Positions 39,039-46,537 of a stretch of 64,000 nucleotides of DNA are shown piece after piece. Source of the stretch: Adlercreutzia wanghongyangiae (GTDB taxonomy: Bacteria > Actinomycetota > Coriobacteriia > Coriobacteriales > Eggerthellaceae); the NCBI RefSeq assembly GCF_035989245.1, contig NZ_JAYMFF010000009.1, positions 210,075 through 274,074 on the forward strand. The letters are read 5' to 3'. Position numbers and translations under genes: made by a program. Within the stretch, counting starts at the first letter, position 1. Every line of letters starts with the position of its first letter. The notes under the pieces were generated by a model. It saw only the letters and a list, made by a program, of their open reading frames with translations. It was not told where the DNA came from and did no database searches.

Positions 39039-40298
39039 TTAGCTCAGCTCGTCGGCCGAGAAGGCGTCCTGGCCGAGGCGCACTTCCTTGCCATCCTTGA
39101 TGAGCTGGCGGTACTCGGCGGTGGCCGTGAACACCACGTCGGACGAGGAGTTCAGGCCCGTCTCGCAGGAGTCCTGGATCACACCGATGATGAACCCGAT
39201 GCCCACCACCTGCATGGCGATGTCGTTGTTGATGCCGAACAGCGCGCAGCACATGGGGATGAGCAAAAGCGACCCGCCGGCCACACCCGAGGCACCGCAC
39301 GCCGACACGGCGGCCAGCACGCACAGGATGACGGCGGTGAAGGGATCGACGGCCAGGTCGATGGTCTGGCAGGCGGCCATGGTCATCACGGTGATGGTGA
39401 CGGCCGCGCCGGCCATGTTGATGGTGGCGCCCAGCGGAATGGACACCGAGTAGTTGTCCTTGTTCAGGCCCAGCTTGCGGCACAGCTCCATGTTCACCGG
39501 GATGTTAGCCGCCGAGCTGCGGGTGAAGAACGCGGTCAGACCCGAGTCCTTCAGGCAGCGCAGCACCAGCGGATAGGGGTTCTTGCGCGTGCACGCCCAC
39601 ACGATGAGAGGATTGGTGCCCAGGGCGATCACCAGCATGCAGCCCACCAGCACCAAGATGAGGTGGCCGTACTCCACGAAGATGTCCATGCCCGAGGTGC
39701 TCACCGAGGTGTACACCAGGCCGAGAATGCCGAAGGGGGCCAGGTTGATCACCCAGCGCACGGCCACGGACACGGCGTCGGAGATGTTGCTGAACACTTC
39801 CTTGGTGCGCTCGCCGGAGGCGCGCAGGGCGATGCCCAGCACCACGGCCCAAGCGAGAATGCCCACGTAATTGGCGTTCATGAGGGCGTCAACCGGGTTG
39901 GCCACGACGTTCATGACCAGCGTGGTGAGCACCTCTCCGATGCCCTCGGGGGCTGCCTGCTCCACCATCGACGAGGTGTCCAGCGTGAGAGTGGAGGGGA
40001 ACAGCTCGCTGCCGATCAGCGCCACGATGGCGGCGACCAGCGTACTGATCACGTACAGGATGACGACGGTCTTCATGGTGCCGGCTCCCTGGGCGTTGCA
40101 CAGGGCGCTGATGACCAGGAAGAACACGAGGATGGGGGCAACGGCCTTCAGAGCGCCCACGAACAAGGTGCCCAGCAGGGTGATGACGTCGTTGCCCGGG
40201 ATGACAAGGGCGAGAACGACGCCGATGACCAGACCGACGAGGATGCGCTTGATCAAGCTGACCTCGTTGTACTTCTTCAGGATACCGGGGACTGCCAA
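39039..40298 (-). CDS. sstT: Serine/threonine:sodium symporter-like DAACS transporter
   Basis: 419 residues from a TTG start at 40298, chosen because AAAGGAG lies 7 nt upstream. The in-frame ATG at 40406 would start inside the tRNA-Leu gene. It belongs to the dicarboxylate/amino acid:cation symporter fold: FFTRSSAANIPVN (serine-rich hairpin), SIPLGATINMAGAA and GVIQDSCETGLNSSSD motifs match SstT. Length fits (SstT about 414). It imports serine and threonine with Na+. Confidence 0.9.
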   Translation of the reverse strand: MAVPGILKKYNEVSLIKRILVGLVIGVVLALVIPGNDVITLLGTLFVGALKAVAPILVFFLVISALCNAQGAGTMKTVVILYVISTLVAAIVALIGSELFPSTLTLDTSSMVEQAAPEGIGEVLTTLVMNVVANPVDALMNANYVGILAWAVVLGIALRASGERTKEVFSNISDAVSVAVRWVINLAPFGILGLVYTSVSTSGMDIFVEYGHLILVLVGCMLVIALGTNPLIVWACTRKNPYPLVLRCLKDSGLTAFFTRSSAANIPVNMELCRKLGLNKDNYSVSIPLGATINMAGAAVTITVMTMAACQTIDLAVDPFTAVILCVLAAVSACGASGVAGGSLLLIPMCCALFGINNDIAMQVVGIGFIIGVIQDSCETGLNSSSDVVFTATAEYRQLIKDGKEVRLGQDAFSADELS

Positions 40299-40376
40299 GA
40301 TACACTCCTTTCGATGCCCGCGCCCTTGGAAGCGCAGGCCCGCTCGCGGCCGACCGCAGCCGGCCCGATGAGCGAA

Positions 40377-40462
40377 TGGTGCGGGCGAAAGGACTTGAAC
40401 CTTCACGGGGGTTGCCCACCAGAACCTAAATCTGGCGCGTCTGCCAATTCCACCACGCCCGC
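40377..40462 (-). tRNA. tRNA-Leu (anticodon UAG), CCA encoded
   Basis: The minus strand folds as a class II tRNA. The acceptor GCGGGCG pairs at the 3' side, the anticodon loop TTTAGGT holds TAG, the long variable arm is GGGCAACCCCCGT and the T arm GGTTCAAGTCC. CCA is encoded at 40377-40379. The upstream minus-strand TGCTATCAT (-10 hexamer at 40506-40511) is a likely promoter. Confidence 0.97.
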
Positions 40463-40622
40463 ATTATTCGGACTTGTGGCGAAACCCATGCCGCCACGAA
40501 AGGTAATGATAGCAAAGATGAGCCCCTGACAAGGGGTCAACGGCCAAATGGGCCCCGAACGAAAACGGGGCGGTTCCCTTCGCCGCCCGAGCGGAGCACC
40601 AGCGGCCAAGCCACAGAAAAAA

Positions 40623-40644
40623 AGAACCCGCCGAGGCGGGTTCT
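40623..40644 (-). terminator. Original tRNA-Asn terminator, now stranded at attL
   Basis: AGAACCCGCC/GGCGGGTTCT with T7 on the minus strand. It sits 9 bp beyond the duplicated tRNA-Asn 3' end, the place of the tRNA terminator before the element integrated. It now serves no complete tRNA. Confidence 0.85.
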
Positions 40645-40652
40645 GCAAGTTC

Positions 40653-40698
40653 CTGGCTCCCCGGGTAGGATTCGAACCTACAACCCTTCGGTTAACAG
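40653..40698. repeat. attL core, 46-bp direct repeat
   Basis: Identical to 46369-46414. It contains the tRNA-Asn 3' end through the anticodon loop, including CCA, and diverges at once on the element side. Confidence 0.95.
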
Positions 40699-40794
40699 GC
40701 TAAGGTTTTACGAAATAACTAGATATATCTATGCAGATCAACATTAATTTATGCGATAAGTAGTGATGCCTATAACAATTTAAAATGATGTGCA

Positions 40795-40816
40795 TTTGCA
40801 GACGATTTGCAGATTT
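40795..40816. promoter_or_regulatory. Putative integrase arm-type site, left
   Basis: TTTGCAGACGATTTGCAGATTT matches 46280-46301 with two differences, in the same orientation, about 100 bp inside attL. It is itself two TTTGCAGA-like halves. The rest of 40699-40825 is AT-rich with no gene. Confidence 0.55.
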
Positions 40817-40829
40817 CGCAAACGCGAAA

Positions 40830-40855
40830 AGGCCCGGGCTTTGAGGCCCGGGCCT
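40830..40855 (-). terminator. Terminator of the element's leftward genes
   Basis: AGGCCCGGGC/GCCCGGGCCT, 10-bp stem followed by TTTTCG on the minus strand, 25 bp after the SHOCT gene. Confidence 0.8.
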
Positions 40856-40879
40856 AGCAACTCGCTGCCCCTCGCAATT

Positions 40880-41182
40880 CTAACTATCCTCGCCCATCAG
40901 CTCTTTCTTCTTGGCATCAAATTCGCTCTGAGAAATAACGCCCTCGTCAAGCAGCCGCTTGTATTTCAGAAGGCCGTCGGCGATATCGACGGATTTAACT
41001 GCTTTGTCGGGCATTACCAGGGCGACAATAAGACCGATGACACCAAGGAAAAATCCAAGTGCGCAGAAAGCACTGTAAGAATAGCCCTTTTTCTGAGCCA
41101 CCTTACCCGAAGCAATGCCAAAGACTATCCCGACGATCAGCCAAATGAGGACAATCGGGGCATCCATGCCGAGCAATTTCAT
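40880..41182 (-). CDS. Small membrane protein with SHOCT domain
   Basis: 100 residues. Two membrane helices (about 6-28 and 38-58) are followed by a C-terminal SHOCT motif (LLKYKRLLDEGVISQSEFDAKKKELMG). The start at 41182 follows AAAGGA. It is the last gene on the leftward side, 260 bp from its neighbour, where islands usually carry cargo. SHOCT domains mediate oligomerisation, and such small membrane proteins often have stress or immunity roles. Interference with a helper or rival phage at the membrane is a guess. Confidence 0.8.
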   Translation of the reverse strand: MKLLGMDAPIVLIWLIVGIVFGIASGKVAQKKGYSYSAFCALGFFLGVIGLIVALVMPDKAVKSVDIADGLLKYKRLLDEGVISQSEFDAKKKELMGEDS

Positions 41183-41265
41183 GTCGTTTCCTTTCAACGG
41201 CCATCCACTTTTGCAGCCACCCGGAAACGAATGTCGGGAAAATGGAGGGCACCCATCATCGGTCG

Positions 41266-41365
41266 CCACAACCGTGAGTATTCACAACAATGAATAGCCC
41301 TAGAGACAGGTGCGCTCCAATTCGGCTATTCGGTTGTTGCGAGCATCGTTTGCTCACGGTTGTGG
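41266..41365. repeat. 100-bp nested inverted repeat inside the element
   Basis: Outer arms 41266-41278 and 41353-41365 are a perfect 13-bp match. An inner pair (41285-41299 with 41324-41339) also pairs with small mismatches. It occupies the only sizeable non-coding stretch among the leftward genes (41183-41442). It could be the island's replication origin, a packaging-site substrate or a structured RNA. Confidence 0.8.
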
Positions 41366-41442
41366 CAGAAGGAATTCTAGCACAGCAGCCGCCAACGAAC
41401 GGCCTCATGGAGCAATTTGGGATGCGCAGTTGCACCGTGCGG

Positions 41443-41775
41443 CTATCCGAACTTGCTCAGCAACGATGCTGCCGCTCGTATTCTTTGGTCAGTCGTAGCC
41501 TCCCCATTGCGGAGAACATCGAGCAGCACGCCAACCGCCTCATCGACAATCTCGGCAGCACGAGCGATGCGAGCGGCTTTCGTGGCCTCACGAGCATCTC
41601 GTACCATTGCAGGAAAAAACGGGTCGGAAGAAAAAGCTCTGTAAATCGTCGCCCGCGAGCAATGGGCCATCTCGGCCGCTGCCGTGATCGATGGGGACAC
41701 GGCGACGGCGACGGCCATCAACTCGGTGGAAGACAGGCCTTCTAAAGTGTCGCAATTTGTTTCGTTCTGCTTCAC
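41443..41775 (-). CDS. TerS-like / phBC6A51-like helix-turn-helix protein
   Basis: 110 residues from the GTG at 41775 (GGAGGTG just upstream). The N-terminal HTH (SPSITAAAEMAHCSRATIYRAFSSDPFF) is followed by a helical region (ATKAARIARAAEIVDEAVGVLLDVLRNGEATTDQRIRAA). This HTH plus helical oligomerisation layout is seen in phage small terminase subunits and in the phBC6A51 family of mobile elements. In PICIs a terS homologue redirects helper packaging. That role is an inference from position and shape only. Confidence 0.6.
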   Translation of the reverse strand: MKQNETNCDTLEGLSSTELMAVAVAVSPSITAAAEMAHCSRATIYRAFSSDPFFPAMVRDAREATKAARIARAAEIVDEAVGVLLDVLRNGEATTDQRIRAAASLLSKFG

Positions 41776-41787
41776 AGTCACCTCCTC

Positions 41788-41955
41788 TCAATGATCGAAT
41801 TGCTTGATGTAGGCCGCGAGGTCTTCCAGCTCGGCCAGAGCCTCCGCATCGCCCAGACGCGCTTTCGCCAGCAGCAACGCGATTTCAGGTAGCACCCCGG
41901 CGGCCAGGTATTCGTTTTGCAGCTTCAATGCCTCGCCCATGTCCACGTTCGCCAT
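41788..41955 (-). CDS. Small acidic helical protein of element
   Basis: 55 residues (MANVDMGEALKLQNEYLAAG...), acidic and helical, no recognised family. The start codon overlaps the stop of the upstream 43-residue gene (TAATG), so it is translationally coupled. It may be part of a small complex with its neighbours. Confidence 0.65.
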   Translation of the reverse strand: MANVDMGEALKLQNEYLAAGVLPEIALLLAKARLGDAEALAELEDLAAYIKQFDH

Positions 41956-42086
41956 TACTGGTTCGCCGCCGCCTGCTCCCGGCGCTGGATGCTGAATAGC
42001 TCGACCAGGGGGCGATCGATGCCGGCCCAACTGTGGTTGAGGTGATAGCGCATGACCTCCGCGCAGTTTCCAAATTCGATTGTCAT
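41955..42086 (-). CDS. 43-residue coupled protein of element
   Basis: MTIEFGNCAEVMRYHLNHSW and onward, ending QAAANQ. The ATG lies in an ATGA overlap with the stop of the upstream gene and has AGGAGA about 10 nt before it. The stop overlaps the next start. The frame is supported by coupling on both sides rather than by homology. Function unknown. Confidence 0.55.
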   Translation of the reverse strand: MTIEFGNCAEVMRYHLNHSWAGIDRPLVELFSIQRREQAAANQ

Positions 42087-42295
42087 TTCTGGCCTTCTCC
42101 TAGCAATTCAAGTGTTGCTCGATCTCCCCGGCGTGCCTGATCGGCCAGCACGCGTCCGACTATCTCGCCGAGCTGCGAGGCCGCCAGCCGCCGATAGAGC
42201 GGCGGCTGGCGCGCATCCCTCGCGACGGCGCACAGGCGGCCCACACGGGCCGCCAGGGCGGTGCCAAGGGCCTCAGATGCCGTCACAGCATCCAT
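42083..42295 (-). CDS. 70-residue helical protein of element
   Basis: MDAVTASEALGTALAARVGR and onward. Arg/Ala-rich and helical with Leu heptads in the second half. It overlaps its upstream neighbour by 13 nt and its downstream neighbour by an ATGA. No recognised family. It could bind nucleic acid given its basic content. Confidence 0.55.
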   Translation of the reverse strand: MDAVTASEALGTALAARVGRLCAVARDARQPPLYRRLAASQLGEIVGRVLADQARRGDRATLELLGEGQK

Positions 42296-42432
42296 GCCGC
42301 GACTGCAACCAGGCCAAGAAGGGAGGTGACCCAGCCGAGGACGAGGCAGCGGACGAGGCGCGCGTAGCGCTCGGCCAAAGCCTCGACAGCGATGGCGGGA
42401 ACGGTTGTGATGGCTTCGGTTTCTCTGGTCAC
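42283..42432 (-). CDS. 49-residue single-pass membrane protein of element
   Basis: From a GTG with AAAAGGAG upstream. Residues about 28-49 are one membrane helix (CLVLGWVTSLLGLVAVAAWML), and the N-terminus is short and polar. Small one-helix proteins in satellites and phages can be holins, superinfection blockers or toxins. No homology was recognised. Confidence 0.55.
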   Translation of the reverse strand: MTRETEAITTVPAIAVEALAERYARLVRCLVLGWVTSLLGLVAVAAWML

Positions 42433-42533
42433 GATAACTCCTTTTCTCGAAGCCCTGCGGCTTTGATGCCGCAGGGCGGTTAACTGTCGTTCACGGCGAG
42501 CGCTGGCGGGGCATTCTGGCGCGGCCCCACGGC

Positions 42534-43466
42534 TCAGCCCTCGCGCTCGATGAACCGGCCCTGGGAGGCGCTGAACCACATCGGGATGCGGCCGCACGGG
42601 CCGAATCGGTTCTTCAGCACGTGGAGGCATACCGGGCGCGGCTCCATCTCCGCGTTCCTCTGCCTCTCCGAGTCGTCTTCGCCGTCCACCGTGAGGAATG
42701 ACGCCGACACTGATCCGTATTCAAGGGCACTGCTGCCGGAGAGGAGATCGAGCGAGGCACCCCCTCGCTTGGCTCCGCGATTCTGCGAAGAGATGCACAG
42801 GATCGGCACGGAGTGGCGCTGCGCGATGGCGCAGAGATCGGTTACCGTCGCGGTCAGGGCCGCGTAGTCGGTCGCAGCCGCATCCCCGTCGGGGCGGCGG
42901 AGAAGTTGCACGTAGTCCACGATCAGGCACGGCTTCCTCTCGGTGGCGGGAAGCGCGTCGTAGATGTGGGCCAGCGTGTCAACGGTCACGGCGGCGTCCA
43001 CCATGGCGACGCGGGGCGCGATCTCACTGAAGTACGCGTCCGCCGCCGCCATCAGCTCTTCGAAGCGGGGCGTGCCCACGGCCTCGGGTCGGCGTGCGAG
43101 GCGCGCCACCTCCGAGAACGTGAGCGGCGTCCCCCCCTGCTCAGCAGAGAGCCTTACGATGGACTTGCAGACGAGACTGGCCGCGCTCATCTCAAGGGTG
43201 GCGACCATGGTGCTGCCCGCCCCGAACCTCGCGATGTGATCGCCGATCATCAGCGCGAGCGTGGTCTTCCCGCATCCCGGGAGAGCGGATAGCACATGCA
43301 GCCCCGGGCATAGACCGCCCCCGAGGAGCCTGTCCAGGGATGAGAACCCCGTGGAGGCGTAGGGGCGCAGCCCGCCTAGGGAAGACAGAAGCTCATCCCG
43401 CCTCTCCGAGTTCCACCTGAGCCGCCCGCCCTCCAAGGCGGGCGGCGGTACCGTGTTGTTCGTCAT
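42534..43466 (-). CDS. DnaB-like RecA-fold ATPase, replication protein of element
   Basis: 310 residues from ATG 43466 (AAGGAG upstream). Walker A is ALPGCGKTTLALMIG, Walker B is CLIVDYVQLL, and the Q/R sensor region is CISSQNRGAKRGG with a LSGSSALEYGSVS loop as in DnaB C-terminal domains. The N-terminal primase-interaction domain of DnaB is absent. It probably unwinds the element's DNA or loads the host replisome, together with the wHTH protein encoded upstream. Confidence 0.85.
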   Translation of the reverse strand: MTNNTVPPPALEGGRLRWNSERRDELLSSLGGLRPYASTGFSSLDRLLGGGLCPGLHVLSALPGCGKTTLALMIGDHIARFGAGSTMVATLEMSAASLVCKSIVRLSAEQGGTPLTFSEVARLARRPEAVGTPRFEELMAAADAYFSEIAPRVAMVDAAVTVDTLAHIYDALPATERKPCLIVDYVQLLRRPDGDAAATDYAALTATVTDLCAIAQRHSVPILCISSQNRGAKRGGASLDLLSGSSALEYGSVSASFLTVDGEDDSERQRNAEMEPRPVCLHVLKNRFGPCGRIPMWFSASQGRFIEREG

Positions 43467-43554
43467 GGTACAATCTCCTTGCTGCACGGGCCGAGGCTTC
43501 AGGGCCTCGGCCCTACTCTGTTCTAGTTTCTGTTCTAGGTGCCATAGGTGGCAC

Positions 43555-43866
43555 TCAATCGGTGCCATCAGTGGCACCGTTCATCAGTGGGAACCCGAAC
43601 ACCAGCCTCTTGCCGACGCCCTCCCGGGTGATGAACCCCGCCGCCTCAAGGGCCGCCAGGTTTCGGAAAAGAGTCCTCCGCGTCTGCCCGGTCTTCCGCA
43701 TGAGCAGCGCGGTGCCGAGGGGCGGCGTCCTCATGGTCGTGGCGCTACGGCACGACACGAGGGCGCAGTAAGCGACGCAGGCAGAGGCCGGCACTGACGG
43801 GGCGACTGCATCGAACTCGCGCTGGTGCAACCGCCCCCATCCGTCAGAGCGGGCGTCGCCAGCCAC
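43555..43866 (-). CDS. Winged-helix DNA-binding protein of element
   Basis: 103 residues from a GTG. The core TALLMRKTGQTRRTLFRNLAALEAAGFITREGVGKRLVFGFP is a winged helix like those in plasmid and phage replication initiators. It lies immediately before the DnaB-like ATPase gene, so origin binding is likely. Overlaps the upstream 58-residue gene by 23 nt. Confidence 0.65.
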   Translation of the reverse strand: MAGDARSDGWGRLHQREFDAVAPSVPASACVAYCALVSCRSATTMRTPPLGTALLMRKTGQTRRTLFRNLAALEAAGFITREGVGKRLVFGFPLMNGATDGTD

Positions 43867-44020
43867 GCGTCAGCGCCTCAATCCATTCCCGTCGCTCCTC
43901 CTCGCGAGCTTCCCGCTCTCGGCGTTCGAGGTCGGCGAAGTAGCGGGCGCAGCAATCAAGCTCGGCGCGGCGGCGGCCACATTGGATAACGGACGCCTGT
44001 GGCGAGTCATCACGCCACAT
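43844..44020 (-). CDS. 58-residue charged helical protein of element
   Basis: MWRDDSPQASVIQCGRRRAE, then a long Glu/Arg-rich helix (ERREREAREEERREWIEAL). It overlaps genes on both sides, as the rest of this run does. Too short to classify. Coding is inferred from frame continuity and overlap. Confidence 0.5.
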   Translation of the reverse strand: MWRDDSPQASVIQCGRRRAELDCCARYFADLERREREAREEERREWIEALTRGWRRPL

Positions 44021-44213
44021 CGCTACTCACCCCTTCGAACTCTTCGCCACTGACAAGCCTCTGGATAGTGTTGCGAGGAATCAGATACTTTCGACCGACA
44101 CGGGCGGCGGCCAGCCTCCCCGCGCGGATTTCAGCGCGGATTGTCTGGGCCGACAGCCCCAGAACCTGTGCTGCTTCTGCGACGGTGTAGGGCGTATTGC
44201 CATTCGATGCCAT
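44010..44213 (-). CDS. xis: Excisionase-like HTH_17 (MerR-type) protein
   Basis: 67 residues (YTVAEAAQVLGLSAQTIRAEIRAGRLAAARVGRKYLIPRNTIQRLV): the full excisionase/AlpA-type winged helix. The start at 44213 follows AAAGGA. It is the first leftward gene and diverges from the repressor, the usual place of xis in PICIs and temperate phages. It should bend DNA and direct integrase toward excision. Confidence 0.85.
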   Translation of the reverse strand: MASNGNTPYTVAEAAQVLGLSAQTIRAEIRAGRLAAARVGRKYLIPRNTIQRLVSGEEFEGVSSDVA

Positions 44214-44334
44214 GAATTTCCTTTCGATGGATTTTGGTGTGAATGCTTGCAAGCTGGTATTTACAGATTAGAAGCAATGTGATGTAATTTCAAACGCTAT
44301 TAACATTTATTTGAATGTACTTGAGGTGAGACTA

Positions 44335-44994
44335 TTGCGCACTCGAAGCAAGAACCCACGTCAGGCAAGAAACCTCGCGCAAATGAAGGAAGAGCTTGGA
44401 CTGACGCAAAAGGACTTAGAAGACCTATCATCATCGCTACCGCAACAGCGTATTTCGCTCATCCTTCAGGGTCGTGCTGACCTGCAACCCTATCAAGCCG
44501 AGGCCTTAGCACAGAGGTTTCCCCCTTACCGCGCTGATTGGCTGCTGGGCCACGACAACTACCCCACCACAGCGGACTACGAACTCGCCCAAGAGAGGAA
44601 GAGGGACGAGGCCGCAGATACAGACTCCATGGACGTCCACAGCATTCTTATGAGGCTCGCCCTGCGCTCGGGCTATCTGTTTGCAGTCGCCACAACAAAG
44701 ATGGGGGACGTTGATGAAGACCTCGACTATAAGGACGGTACCACCTCGTTCATTCTCTCCAAACGGGGCGAGAGGGGTAGCAAACATCTTTCCACCGAAG
44801 AGCTAAAGGAGATCGAAGCACAGATAATCAACTTCACGGAGTTTCAGCTCTGGAAAGCAATGCAGACCCTCACCCCCGAAGAGGAAGAGGCCCAGAACAA
44901 ACCCTCCATCACCGAATACCTTACAGAAGATGAGAAACGCGACTTAATCGCACTCTTCCGAGGAACGAAGGGGGCCGATAATGGCAAAGGTTAA
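44335..44994 (+). CDS. XRE-type repressor of element
   Basis: About 219 residues. Start uncertain: TTG at 44335 has GAGGTGAG just before it, GTG at 44326 and TTG at 44311 are alternatives. The N-terminal XRE helix-turn-helix is QMKEELGLTQKDLEDLSSSLPQQRISLILQG. The remainder is acidic and helical with no peptidase motif, so de-repression is probably by a partner protein, as in SaPI Stl, rather than by RecA cleavage. It diverges from xis across an AT-rich gap (44214-44334), the likely lysis/lysogeny switch, and overlaps the integrase gene by 14 nt. Confidence 0.8.
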   Translation: MRTRSKNPRQARNLAQMKEELGLTQKDLEDLSSSLPQQRISLILQGRADLQPYQAEALAQRFPPYRADWLLGHDNYPTTADYELAQERKRDEAADTDSMDVHSILMRLALRSGYLFAVATTKMGDVDEDLDYKDGTTSFILSKRGERGSKHLSTEELKEIEAQIINFTEFQLWKAMQTLTPEEEEAQNKPSITEYLTEDEKRDLIALFRGTKGADNGKG

Positions 44995-46258
44995 AGGCAA
45001 CGGCACGATCATTGAAAAGCGCCGTGGCGTTTACGAGATTCAGCTATCTTGCGGGAAAGACCCTGCAACTGGCCGTTATCGTCGCATCAGCCGGACGATT
45101 CATGGTACCAAGCGCGATGCAGCGCGAGCGCTGGACAAACTGAGAACAGAGCTGGGAGGCGGTTTGAGCATCGACTCCCAAACGATCACATTCGGTCAGT
45201 GGGCTAAAGAGTTCATGACCTCGCGACGCGAGTCCGGCCGTGTAGGCGCATCCACTCTAGCGAACGATCAGAATATGCTCGATCTAATTTGCTCGATTCT
45301 GGGCGATGTTCCGCTATGCAAACTTGATGCCCGAATGACTAAAAATCTGTTTCCCGAGATACGGAAGCGCCGAGAAGCGCAAGGGTATCGCTGCTCTAAT
45401 TCAACACTGCAGCACTATCACGCCTTGCTGAAAACTTGCCTCAAAGCCGCCGTGAACCTCGATTTGCTGATGAGGAACCCACTGGATAAGATCGAGGCCC
45501 CCCGCCGCGATACCGTGGCGCGGCGCGCATTAGACGCCGACGAGGCCGGGCGCTTACTGCATTGCATCGACGTATCGGAGCAAGCTGCGCTGGAAGCTCT
45601 CGCAGATAAGGAATCGCGGCAAAGGCCGTCAGACATACAAGACCGTGATTTCCTACGCGGCATACGCGACGTAAGCTATATCCTGCTCGTCCGCCTTGCC
45701 CTCGCTACAGGCGCGCGCCAAGGCGAACTGATGGCCGCCACTTGGCGCGAACTTGATTTCGCAAGCTCGCGCTTCACCATCGCACAGGCAATGAGCAATG
45801 GCGGCGAGATCAAGCAACCGAAGACCCAGAGCGGCATACGCTCAATCTATGTCGATCGAAGCACTATGATGCACCTTGCGGCATGGAAGCAACTCCAAGC
45901 GGAACTACTGGCAACTATCGGAGTTGCGCAAGACGATTCGACGCCCTGTTTCTGCTCATCGGTGGGAGACTTCCTTGATAAGTCGGGATTTCAAAAATGG
46001 TGGCGCGTATGGCGCACGAAGAATGGATTTGAAACGTTGAAGCTCCACGAGCTGCGGCACACAATGGCTACACAACTTTTAGGAGCCGGCATCGACGTGA
46101 AAACCGTACAAGCGCGTTTGGGTCACGCAAACGCATCGCTAACGCTGAACACCTATTCCCACGCATTGCCCGCGCGAGACGAGGCCGCCGCAAACGTCAT
46201 TGCCTCGTTGTACTCGGCTCATAGCGAGCCTGTTCCCATTGAGGCGCAAATAGCCTGA
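44981..46258 (+). CDS. int: Tyrosine recombinase/integrase
   Basis: 425 residues. An N-terminal arm-binding AP2-like domain (KGNGTIIEKRRGVYEIQLSCG) is followed by a core-binding SAM-like domain (about 70-170) and the catalytic domain with Arg246 (TGARQGEL), His356 and Arg359 (HELRH), His382 (LGH) and Tyr392. All catalytic residues are present, so it should be active. It lies 110 bp from the attR core in tRNA-Asn. Confidence 0.96.
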   Translation: MAKVKGNGTIIEKRRGVYEIQLSCGKDPATGRYRRISRTIHGTKRDAARALDKLRTELGGGLSIDSQTITFGQWAKEFMTSRRESGRVGASTLANDQNMLDLICSILGDVPLCKLDARMTKNLFPEIRKRREAQGYRCSNSTLQHYHALLKTCLKAAVNLDLLMRNPLDKIEAPRRDTVARRALDADEAGRLLHCIDVSEQAALEALADKESRQRPSDIQDRDFLRGIRDVSYILLVRLALATGARQGELMAATWRELDFASSRFTIAQAMSNGGEIKQPKTQSGIRSIYVDRSTMMHLAAWKQLQAELLATIGVAQDDSTPCFCSSVGDFLDKSGFQKWWRVWRTKNGFETLKLHELRHTMATQLLGAGIDVKTVQARLGHANASLTLNTYSHALPARDEAAANVIASLYSAHSEPVPIEAQIA

Positions 46259-46279
46259 TTCACCACGTTTTCGGTGTGA

Positions 46280-46301
46280 TTTGCAGATGATTCGCAGATT
46301 T
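46280..46301. promoter_or_regulatory. Putative integrase arm-type site, right
   Basis: TTTGCAGATGATTCGCAGATTT, matching the left site at 40795-40816, about 68 bp inside attR. A further TTTGCAG follows at 46311. Confidence 0.55.
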
Positions 46302-46331
46302 GGAGCTACTTTGCAGCGTCATAAAACAAAA

Positions 46332-46360
46332 CAGGCCAGACAAAAAAACTGTCTGACCTG
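46332..46360 (-). terminator. Element-borne terminator replacing the tRNA-Asn one
   Basis: On the minus strand CAGGTCAGAC pairs with GTCTGGCCTG (one G.U), followed by TTTTGTTTT. It lies 9 bp past the CCA end of tRNA-Asn, inside the element. Confidence 0.75.
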
Positions 46361-46368
46361 CTGAAATT

Positions 46369-46444
<76 letters not shown>

Positions 46445-46485
46445 ATATCGGCGGGGCGACGTTCTCGCCCTCAGCGCAAGATAGA

Positions 46486-46513
46486 ATTATACCGAAGCGC
46501 GTTGCGTTTGCAA
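46486..46513 (-). promoter_or_regulatory. tRNA-Asn promoter
   Basis: On the minus strand TTGCAA (46508-46513), a 16-nt spacer and TATAAT (46486-46491), 42 nt ahead of the tRNA. Confidence 0.75.
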
Positions 46514-46537
46514 GAACTTTTTTGGCCCAACGCCAAA

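Noticed and set aside
40653..40706. Second tRNA-Asn gene
   Set aside because: Only the 3' half matches. The 5' half is missing, so it is the attL duplicate.
41290..41745. Plus-strand frame of 151 codons within the island
   Set aside because: It crosses the 100-bp inverted repeat and is antisense to the TerS-like gene, which has a proper ribosome binding site and HTH.
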